From NCBI GenBank assembly GCA_021821225.1, contig JAKACR010000063.1, forward strand, positions 1 through 11,481: 11,481 bases of DNA, read 5' to 3'. Shown here one piece after another: positions 6,592 through 11,481 of this stretch; the first letter of the stretch is position 1; each line of letters starts with the position of its first letter. This stretch comes from Bacillota bacterium. GTDB lineage: Bacteria > Bacillota > Bacilli > Alicyclobacillales > SLC66. The notes under the pieces are model-generated. The model saw nothing but the letters and a program-made list of their open reading frames with translations. It ran no database searches and was not told the DNA's origin. Made by a program: the position numbers and the translations under genes.

Positions 6592-7740
6592 TCAAGACAG
6601 GGGAAAACCCCTGCGCGGGGGAAGTGGACCGCGATACTGGAACAAGCGGCATTCGATGCGGCCGTTGTACAGCTTGCGGGTCTTGTCGGCGCGGCGGCCG
6701 AGCAGTTTTTCGAAATCCGGCCGACTGGCGATCACAAACAGCGACCACGTGGGCGCCCTGTCCATCCATGCGCCCAGTTCTCTGTACAAAACGCTCACTT
6801 CGCGTTCCTCTCCCATGCGCTCGCCGTACGGGGGATTCGTCACCAGACAACCGTACGGCTCATCCGGCGTAAACTCGCCCAGTGCGCGCGCGACACACCG
6901 GATGTCGTCCTGGACGCCAGCCCGCCGCACGTTGTCCTTGCACTGGGCGATCGCGCCGGCGTCGTGGTCCGACGCGTGAATGTCGAGCGTCCCGGCGGGC
7001 AGCATCTGGTCGCGCGCCGCCTGTCTCGCCTGCTCAAACACCTTCCCGGACACCCAGGGGAAGACCTCCGCGGCAAACGCCCGCCGCAATCCTGGCGCGA
7101 TGCGTCTGCCGATCAGCGCCGCCTCGATGGCAATGGTACCCGTTCCGCACAGTGGATCGGCAAACGGCCGATGGGGAGCCCAGCGGCTGAGCAGGGCCAG
7201 CGCCGCCGCCAGCGTCTCCTTGATGGGCGCGGGTCCGCCCGGCGACCGGTAGCCGCGCTTGTGCAGTCCTTGGCCGCTGGTGTCGAGCGTCAGCAGCGCC
7301 TCGTCGTTCATGAGCGAAACTTCGATGGCGTATTCATCGCCACTTTCCGCAAACCACTCCTGCCGATAGTGTGACTGCAGATTTTTTACAATCGCCTTCT
7401 TGACGATCGACTGGCACGCCGGAACACTCTGCAACCGTGATTTTTGCGACCGCCCGGCAACGGGAAAGCGCGCTTCCCGCGGCAGGATGTCCGTCCAGGG
7501 AAGCGCGCGCGTTCTTTCAAACAGCTCTTCGAAGGTGAGCGCGGGAAAACGGCCCACCACAAGATGGACGCGGTCCGCCGCGCGCAGCCAGAGGTTGCAA
7601 CGGGCGATGCCCGGAGCGTCGGCGGAAAAGAAGATGCGGCCGTTGTCGGTTTGCGTCGGCGGATAGCCCAGTTCCGTCAGTTCGCGGGCAACGATAGATT
7701 CCAGGCCGAGCGGGGCCGTGGCAAGCAGTGAGTAGGTCAT
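6592..7740 (-). CDS. ypsC: THUMP-domain class I SAM-dependent RNA methyltransferase (YpsC/RlmL-N type)
   Basis: The 382-residue protein has nearly the length of B. subtilis YpsC (about 385). The related E. coli RlmKL N-terminal half makes N2-methylguanosine in 23S rRNA; this homologue probably methylates guanine N2 in rRNA. The N-terminal start (TYSLLATAPLGLESIVAREL) and a THUMP region (about 60-155) precede a Rossmann methyltransferase. There, motif I is DPLCGTGTIAIEAA (195-208, usual form DPFCGSGT) and motif IV is TNPPYGERMG (301-310). NPPY is the mark of N-methylation of exocyclic amines. It lies 72 bases downstream of the Nramp gene on the same strand but has its own extended -10 so close to the start that the mRNA may be leaderless. 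There is no clear Shine-Dalgarno sequence before the ATG. The last coding bases form a perfect hairpin (6598-6613). Confidence 0.9.
   Translation of the reverse strand: MTYSLLATAPLGLESIVARELTELGYPPTQTDNGRIFFSADAPGIARCNLWLRAADRVHLVVGRFPALTFEELFERTRALPWTDILPREARFPVAGRSQKSRLQSVPACQSIVKKAIVKNLQSHYRQEWFAESGDEYAIEVSLMNDEALLTLDTSGQGLHKRGYRSPGGPAPIKETLAAALALLSRWAPHRPFADPLCGTGTIAIEAALIGRRIAPGLRRAFAAEVFPWVSGKVFEQARQAARDQMLPAGTLDIHASDHDAGAIAQCKDNVRRAGVQDDIRCVARALGEFTPDEPYGCLVTNPPYGERMGEEREVSVLYRELGAWMDRAPTWSLFVIASRPDFEKLLGRRADKTRKLYNGRIECRLFQYRGPLPPRRGFPLS
6598..6613. other. Perfect hairpin overlapping the 3' end of the methyltransferase gene
   Basis: CAGGGG-AAAA-CCCCTG is a 6-bp perfect stem with a 4-base loop, inside the last codons of the minus-strand gene and 180 bases after the amylase stop. 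On neither strand is it followed by a T-run, so it may stabilise or attenuate 3' ends rather than terminate in the classic way. Confidence 0.35.
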
Positions 7741-7746
7741 GCGGCC

Positions 7747-7755
7747 ACTATACCA
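7747..7755 (-). promoter_or_regulatory. Extended -10 element just before the methyltransferase start
   Basis: On the minus strand TGGTATAGT (7755-7747) is a TGn-extended -10 box. Only 6 bases (GGCCGC) separate it from the ATG at 7740, so the expected start of transcription coincides with the start codon. No good -35 is seen 16-18 bases upstream. Confidence 0.4.
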
Positions 7756-7812
7756 CGTCCGGTGCGCGTCTTGCCCAGAGACCGGGAACAGCCGCTGGGC
7801 GGCGAGCCGGCG

Positions 7813-9174
7813 TCAGTGCGCCAGTTGTGGGAAGACGGTGAGCAGCCCGTAGGTGCTGCCCATCAGTGTGATGAGGCCGATGATTGCCCATCCGACCGTG
7901 TTGCCCAGGCGTCGGTTGGTCAAATCGCCCATTATTTCCCTATCGTTGACAAGGATCATAAGAAACAACAGGGCGGGCGGCATGAGCAGCGTGGCGATCA
8001 CGTTGACGGTGATCGTGATCGCCTGCAGCGGCGCGTGGGGCCACAGCACCACGATCGCCGCAACCGCCGCGCCGCCGAGCAGACTGGCATAAAACCACGG
8101 CGCTTCCCGGAACGACCGGTTCAAACTCGACGGTACACGCGCGACCTCGCCGAATGCGTAGGCGGAACTGGTCGAGATCATGATGGCGGCCACCGTGCCC
8201 GCCTCGGCCAGACCGAGTGCAAAGAGCGCCGCGCCCGCGGATCCGATGAACGGGCGAAGAACGGCGGCGAACTGGGATTGAGCCACCGCCGCGAGGTGAA
8301 CGTGATGTTCGAATAGCGGCGCGCACGCGATGACCGTTGCAATCCCTGCGGCGGCCGCGACAAGGGCGCCGATGGCGGTGTCGAGGCGGCCGTGGCGAAT
8401 GTCGGCCGCCGTGATGCCTTTATCCACAGCGGCGCTCTGCTGGAAGAACAGCATCCATGGCGTGACTGTCGCCCCTACGTCAGCCATCAGTTGGACCAAC
8501 AGACCAGTGTTGAACTGTGATGGAAGCGGATGCCATGTCGCCAATGCGCCGCCCACCGCCGCCGGACTCGGATGGGCCAACAGCGCGGCCGGGATGAATA
8601 CCAGGTTGAACGCCGCGAGGCCGAGCGCCAGCCGCTCCCATGTGAAGTAACGGCGCGACGCGGTGGCCAGGAGGACGATGGAAAAGGCAATGATCACGCT
8701 CATCCAGGCGGGGATTCCAAAATAGCCGAGTCCCGCCCGGATGCCGATGAACTCCGTCACCAGCGTGAGCACATTGCCGATGACAAGATCGAGCATGGAG
8801 AAAAATCCCCAGAAGGTTCCGAAGCGGTTGAAAATGAGTTCCGCGTGTCCGCGATGCGTGGCGGCCGCCAGTCGCACGGTCATCTCCTGCACCACGTAGG
8901 CCATGCCGAACGTAAGAACGATGAAGGGCAGAAAAAAACCGATTCCGTAAGTCGCACCCGTCTGCGCGTAGGACAGCATGCTCGGCGCGTCATTTTCTCC
9001 GAGCATTACGAGAATTCCCGGTCCGACCAGCAGCCATGCGAGGCGCAGGCGCTTGTTGAAACGGCGTGCCTCCAGGACGCGTCGCCGGTCGCCGGCGCGT
9101 TGCCTGTCTTCCGGCGAGGTGATGTCGCTTGGCGACATGCCCTTTTTTGTATGCACATCTGTCGTGTCTGCCAT
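7813..9174 (-). CDS. Nramp-family divalent metal transporter, non-canonical subgroup
   Basis: The 453-residue integral membrane protein has about 11 hydrophobic segments after a charged cytosolic N-terminus of about 42 residues. It resembles the Nramp (SLC11) proton-coupled metal importers: GPGILVML opens TM1 and GATVTPW marks TM6. The two metal-site motifs differ from MntH. TM1 reads DAPS (62-65) where classical members have DPGN, so Asp is kept but Asn is lost. TM6 reads TPW (238-240) in place of MPH, so the Met that favours Mn/Fe is Thr. The substrate is therefore open: Mg2+ or another hard cation is possible. The start at 9174 follows GAGGAG (9192-9187) with a 12-base gap; the frame is open to 9336 without other support. 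It is divergent from the had operon. Confidence 0.85.
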   Translation of the reverse strand: MADTTDVHTKKGMSPSDITSPEDRQRAGDRRRVLEARRFNKRLRLAWLLVGPGILVMLGENDAPSMLSYAQTGATYGIGFFLPFIVLTFGMAYVVQEMTVRLAAATHRGHAELIFNRFGTFWGFFSMLDLVIGNVLTLVTEFIGIRAGLGYFGIPAWMSVIIAFSIVLLATASRRYFTWERLALGLAAFNLVFIPAALLAHPSPAAVGGALATWHPLPSQFNTGLLVQLMADVGATVTPWMLFFQQSAAVDKGITAADIRHGRLDTAIGALVAAAAGIATVIACAPLFEHHVHLAAVAQSQFAAVLRPFIGSAGAALFALGLAEAGTVAAIMISTSSAYAFGEVARVPSSLNRSFREAPWFYASLLGGAAVAAIVVLWPHAPLQAITITVNVIATLLMPPALLFLMILVNDREIMGDLTNRRLGNTVGWAIIGLITLMGSTYGLLTVFPQLAH

Positions 9175-9259
9175 GTCTGTTTTACACTCCTCAAGCGCTG
9201 CGGCGAAAAGTTTCTTCGAGTCAATAATATTTCGCTGGGGAAACATTTGTGCTGGTTTG

Positions 9260-9265
9260 ATTATA
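9260..9265 (-). promoter_or_regulatory. Possible -10 box of the Nramp-like gene
   Basis: A perfect TATAAT reads on the minus strand at 9265-9260 in the 211-base gap between divergent genes. The bases 16-18 upstream do not resemble TTGACA, so the promoter is weak or activator dependent. The resulting leader of about 80 bases contains inverted arms GCGAAA (9203-9208) and TTTCGC (9230-9235), but I see no known metal riboswitch core in it. Confidence 0.35.
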
Positions 9266-9385
9266 TGCGATTGACGGATATTTCGATAGGGGGCGATGGG
9301 AGTATTTTCGAGGTTGGCCCCGGAGGGTGTCCGCAATCCGTATGCGTGTTATCATTACCTGGTCGACAAGAAATGAGGTGCGGTC

Positions 9386-9847
9386 GTGAGCAGAAGCAAC
9401 CGCGAGACGGGCGAACATCCGTGGGAAGGCTGGTCGGTCCCCGTCAGAAACGTGATCGAGCAAGGAGCCGTGCGCAAGTTTGCCGAGGCGATCGGCGACG
9501 CCAATCCGGTGTACCGCGACACCGAATTTGCGGCGTCGACGCGCCACGGGAAATTGCAGGCTCCGCCCACGTTCGCACAGACGTTCGACTATGGGCCATT
9601 GTCCGGCGCGCCGCTTTCCGAAGCGGGGCTGATCCACGGCGAGCAGTCGTTTCAGTTTGCGCGCCCGCTGTTTGTGGGAGATGAACTGTGGTGCTCGCGG
9701 CGTCTGGCGGACGTGACGACCAGAACGGCGGCGGGTGTGCGTATGACGTACTACGTCATCGAGCAGATGGGCGCGGACGGCAGCGGGCAGCGTGTGTTCA
9801 CCGCGCGCCTGACGGTCATCCGCCGCGGCGAAGAGGAGATGACCTGA
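9386..9847 (+). CDS. HadA-like subunit of (3R)-hydroxyacyl thioester dehydratase (MaoC N-type hot dog)
   Basis: The 153-residue protein has the MaoC_dehydrat_N (FAS1-type dehydratase) fold. Paired with the next gene it should form a heterodimer that dehydrates a 3-hydroxyacyl thioester, as mycobacterial HadAB does in fatty acid elongation, or hydrates enoyl-CoA. In the hydratase-2 motif D-x-N-P-x-H it reads GDANPVY (37-43). The catalytic His is Tyr, which fits the non-catalytic, acyl-chain-holding subunit. The GTG start at 9386 has GAGGTG (9375-9380) 5 bases upstream. Its stop overlaps the start of the next gene by one base. No clear promoter is visible upstream. It could instead serve a CoA pathway; the neighbours do not say. 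Confidence 0.85.
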   Translation: MSRSNRETGEHPWEGWSVPVRNVIEQGAVRKFAEAIGDANPVYRDTEFAASTRHGKLQAPPTFAQTFDYGPLSGAPLSEAGLIHGEQSFQFARPLFVGDELWCSRRLADVTTRTAAGVRMTYYVIEQMGADGSGQRVFTARLTVIRRGEEEMT

Positions 9848-10263
9848 TGGGTCTGCCTGAGCGGGGACGGGAGTTGCCGACGCTGCGAAAAGGGCCTGTG
9901 CAGCGGATCGATCTGGTCAAATACGCCGGAGCGTCGGGCGACTACAATCCGATTCACACGGTGGAATCGTATGCGCGCGAAGCGGGGTTCGGCGATGTCA
10001 TCGCGCACGGGATGCTGACCATGGCCTACGTGGGACAGATGCTGACGGATTTTGCCCGCGATGAGGCCGACCTGGCGGAGTTCACGGTGCGCTTTCGCGC
10101 GGTGGTCAGGCCGGGGGACGTTCTGGAGTGCCGCGGCCAAGTGACCGATGTCGCCGGAGACGGAGACGGGTTCCTGGTGAAGGTGCAGGTGAGCGCGGTC
10201 AACCAGGCGGGCGAAGCGGTCGTCAAGGGAACCGCGCGCCTGCGCTATCCGGCGCTTGATTGA
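9847..10263 (+). CDS. HadB-like catalytic subunit, MaoC-type (R)-specific dehydratase/hydratase
   Basis: The 138-residue MaoC-type hot-dog protein keeps the full hydratase-2 motif, GDYNPIH (31-37), with catalytic D32 and H37, followed by the typical IAHGMLTMAYVGQ helix. It should be the active half of the HadA/HadB pair, forming or removing water across the 2,3 bond of an acyl thioester. Its ATG at 9847 overlaps the upstream TGA (TGATG), and AGGAG (9834-9838) lies 8 bases before it inside the upstream gene, so translation is coupled and 1:1 subunit supply is likely. A REP-like hairpin begins 7 bases after its stop. Confidence 0.9.
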   Translation: MGLPERGRELPTLRKGPVQRIDLVKYAGASGDYNPIHTVESYAREAGFGDVIAHGMLTMAYVGQMLTDFARDEADLAEFTVRFRAVVRPGDVLECRGQVTDVAGDGDGFLVKVQVSAVNQAGEAVVKGTARLRYPALD

Positions 10264-10269
10264 CGTCAC

Positions 10270-10291
10270 AGGGGACTTTATCACATGTCCC
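10270..10291. repeat. REP-like palindromic element after the had operon
   Basis: AGGGGACTTTATCACATGTCCC contains GGGAC (10272-10276) and GTCCC (10287-10291) as inverted arms around a 10-base loop. Its complement, GGGACATGTGATAAAGTCCC, is the fullest single copy of the family in this window and corresponds to each arm of the inverted pair at 1506-1558. It could act as a 3'-end stabiliser for the had transcript; no T-run follows. The family name is my inference. Confidence 0.6.
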
Positions 10292-10324
10292 ATAGGCCAC
10301 GTGCTTTAGTCTCGGTCCATATCT

Positions 10325-10348
10325 CGCGGGCATCCGGCGAATCCCGCG
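10325..10348. other. GC-rich hairpin between the had operon and the hydrolase promoter
   Basis: CGCGGG (10325-10330) and CCCGCG (10343-10348) pair around a 12-base loop, in which AT/AT can extend the stem past a bulged C. It sits 62 bases after the had stop and 7 bases before the -35 region of the next promoter. It could be a terminator stem without a U-tract or an operator. Confidence 0.3.
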
Positions 10349-10354
10349 CGCGGC

Positions 10355-10383
10355 ATGAGAAGGTCGCGCCGCAGTGCTATAAT
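10355..10383 (+). promoter_or_regulatory. Promoter of the hydrolase-pgi transcription unit
   Basis: TGCTATAAT (10375-10383) is a perfect, TGn-extended -10. A partial -35, ATGAGA (10355-10360), matches TTGACA at 4 of 6 positions with a 17-base spacer. Transcription would begin near 10390, leaving a leader of about 50 bases. Confidence 0.65.
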
Positions 10384-10439
10384 GAAATGAGTGTTTTACT
10401 GTTCACAGGGCGCTGTGCGGATTTGCAAGGAGGCGGGGG

Positions 10440-10991
10440 ATGAAACGCGCGCTGGTTGTGGTGGATATGCTGAATGATTTTATTGATCCGGAGGGCGCCT
10501 TGAGCTGCGGCCCATCCGGACTGGCGGCGGTCGGACCGGTGCTGTCCCTGCTGCGAACGGGACTGGCGCGGGGTGATCTGATCGTCTTCGCGTGCGACGC
10601 CCACACCCCGGACGATCCGGAGTTTGACCTGTGGCCGCGCCACTGCGTAACGGGGACGGACGGCGCAAGACTGTACGGTCCTTTGCGGGAATTCTACGAG
10701 CAATACCGGAGTGAGCGGGTGCGCTATCTGGCAAAGTCGACGTATGACGCTTTTTATGCGACAGAGCTGGAAAAATGGCTGCGTGACAACAGCGTCCAGG
10801 AGGTGATGGTGGCTGGCGTGTGTACGTCCATCTGCTGTTATGCGACCGCCAGCGGCGCATACTACAGGCGGTTCGGCGTGGTCGTGGATCCGCGGACGAT
10901 GGCGGACCTGACGCCCGAGGCGCATGATTTTGCGATTGGCCACATGCAGAATGTACTGCGGGCGCGGATGGTGCAGGAAGTGGATCTGTGA
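10440..10991 (+). CDS. Isochorismatase-family cysteine hydrolase, nicotinamidase-like
   Basis: The 183-residue protein has the isochorismatase fold. The catalytic triad is visible: D9 (VVDMLNDF), K99 (YLAKSTYDAF) and nucleophile C132, six residues after G126 as in PncA. The stretch D53-A-H55 ... WPRHC (65-69) ... GTDGA is the metal-site region of nicotinamidases, which convert nicotinamide to nicotinate for NAD salvage. At the place of the third metal ligand, His in M. tuberculosis PncA, there is E61 or a nearby acidic residue. From memory, pneumococcal nicotinamidase also uses Glu. Two extra cysteines, C128 and C133, flank the nucleophile. A strong AAGGAGG (10427-10433) lies 6 bases before the ATG. 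The gene is 36 bases from pgi and probably cotranscribed. Nicotinamidase is the best guess; another amidase of this superfamily is possible. Confidence 0.85.
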   Translation: MKRALVVVDMLNDFIDPEGALSCGPSGLAAVGPVLSLLRTGLARGDLIVFACDAHTPDDPEFDLWPRHCVTGTDGARLYGPLREFYEQYRSERVRYLAKSTYDAFYATELEKWLRDNSVQEVMVAGVCTSICCYATASGAYYRRFGVVVDPRTMADLTPEAHDFAIGHMQNVLRARMVQEVDL

Positions 10992-11027
10992 TCCGGTTGT
11001 CACCATATGTTCGGGAGGAATCGGTCG

Positions 11028-11481
11028 ATGTTGCGATTGATACATAGAGCAGAAGAATTTGTTCCGGCAAGGGAACTGGAACTGCAGGAGCCGTTTGTCC
11101 GTGCGGCGCATGAACTCATTCACGGCGGAAAGGGAGCGGGGAACGACTTTCTGGGCTGGCTGCACCTTGCCGGCGAATTTGACCAGGCGGAACTGCGGCG
11201 CATCGAGGCGGCGGCGGCGCGCATCCGCGAGACGTCCGACATCCTCGTGGCGATCGGCATCGGCGGGTCGTATCTCGGCGCGCGCGCGGCGCTGCAGTTT
11301 ACGGGGCACGCTTTCGCGGAACTTCTGCCGCGCGGACAGAGGCCTCTGACCGTGTTGTTCGCCGGCAACAACATCAGCCCGGGATACCTGAGCGATCTCT
11401 TGCATGTGCTGGACCAGGGCGAGGTGTCGGTGAACGTCATCTCGAAATCGGGCACGACGACCGAACCCGCGCTGGCCTTCC
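11028..11481 (+). CDS. pgi: Glucose-6-phosphate isomerase, 3' end missing
   Basis: The frame is open from ATG at 11028 to the window edge, giving 151 residues; the usual length in Bacillota is about 450. The enzyme interconverts glucose 6-phosphate and fructose 6-phosphate in glycolysis. The glycine-rich GIGGSYLGARA (77-87), FAGNNISPGYL (111-121) and the signature VISKSGTTTEPALAF (137-151) are characteristic of PGI. GGGAGG (11013-11018) lies 9 bases before the chosen ATG; an in-frame ATG at 11007 would add seven residues but has no ribosome site. It follows the hydrolase gene by 36 bases with no terminator or promoter between. Confidence 0.95.
   Translation, partial: MLRLIHRAEEFVPARELELQEPFVRAAHELIHGGKGAGNDFLGWLHLAGEFDQAELRRIEAAAARIRETSDILVAIGIGGSYLGARAALQFTGHAFAELLPRGQRPLTVLFAGNNISPGYLSDLLHVLDQGEVSVNVISKSGTTTEPALAF

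Noticed and set aside
6505..7374. Plus-strand open frame (289 codons) opposite the methyltransferase
   Set aside because: It is antisense to a well-supported THUMP methyltransferase, rich in Arg/Gly/Pro, and has no recognisable domain.
9175..9259. A manganese (yybP-ykoY) riboswitch in the Nramp-like leader
   Set aside because: The leader is too short and lacks the conserved loop sequences; only a loose GCGAAA/TTTCGC stem is seen.
9348..9357. Fur- or MntR-like half site (GTTATCATTA) upstream of hadA
   Set aside because: Only one half is present with no second arm at the right spacing, so it is not distinguishable from chance.
8530..9684. Long plus-strand open frame (384 codons) opposite the Nramp gene
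   Set aside because: The translation is highly charged and low in hydrophobic residues, typical of an antisense shadow in GC-rich DNA. It runs over the Nramp start, the divergent gap and into hadA in another frame, with no ribosome site or family resemblance.
10377..11405. Minus-strand open frame (342 codons) opposite the hydrolase and pgi
   Set aside because: Both opposite-strand genes have clear catalytic motifs and ribosome sites; this frame has neither and covers the promoter.
1..11481. CRISPR array, tRNA/rRNA genes, insertion sequences or prophage genes
   Set aside because: No regularly spaced repeats, cloverleaf sequences, transposase or phage proteins were found on reading both strands.

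Overview
The window looks like chromosome from a moderately high-GC Gram-positive bacterium (Bacillota). The evidence is strong Shine-Dalgarno sites, sigma-A type promoters, two CcpA/LacI-type cre-like operators, a class B penicillin-binding protein with C-terminal PASTA domains, a BshB-like PIG-L deacetylase, a YpsC-type THUMP methyltransferase and a Bacillus-type phosphoglucose isomerase. A member of the Alicyclobacillaceae or a similar acidophilic group would fit, but that is inference from gene style and not a measured placement. No tRNA, rRNA, CRISPR array, insertion sequence or phage gene was seen.

Layout. At 1-1449 (+) is the 3' part of a PASTA-type class B PBP. It converges on an exported family 1 ABC solute-binding protein (1564-2934, -), with an inverted pair of short GGGGACATGGG repeats between the two stops. 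Upstream of the binding protein, on the same strand, is a PIG-L/LmbE deacetylase (3213-3896, -). Divergent from it is a secreted GH13 amylase/neopullulanase-like enzyme (4144-6417, +). The amylase converges on a THUMP-domain RNA methyltransferase (6592-7740, -), which lies behind an Nramp-related metal transporter (7813-9174, -). Divergent from the transporter is a two-gene hot-dog dehydratase operon of HadA/HadB type (9386-9847 and 9847-10263, +). It is followed by an isochorismatase-family nicotinamidase-like hydrolase (10440-10991, +) and the start of pgi (11028 to the window edge, +).

How the parts fit. The amylase and the solute-binding protein each have a good sigma-A promoter with a 13-of-14 match to the cre consensus. 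In the amylase the site covers the predicted transcription start; in the binding protein it abuts the -35 box. This suggests one catabolite-regulated starch/maltodextrin module: the amylase cuts glucan outside the cell and the binding protein captures products for a transporter encoded elsewhere. The PIG-L gene between them need not belong to that module. The Had pair is translationally coupled, and only the second subunit keeps the catalytic His.

The least ordinary features are a short palindromic repeat family (GGGGACATG-GATAAAG-CCC) with three or four copies in non-coding gaps, a GH13 catalytic domain whose conserved region I has Glu-Asp in place of Asn-His, and an Nramp homologue lacking the usual metal-binding Met and Asn. 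I did not find a clear multi-gene system of unknown type; most genes belong to known families.
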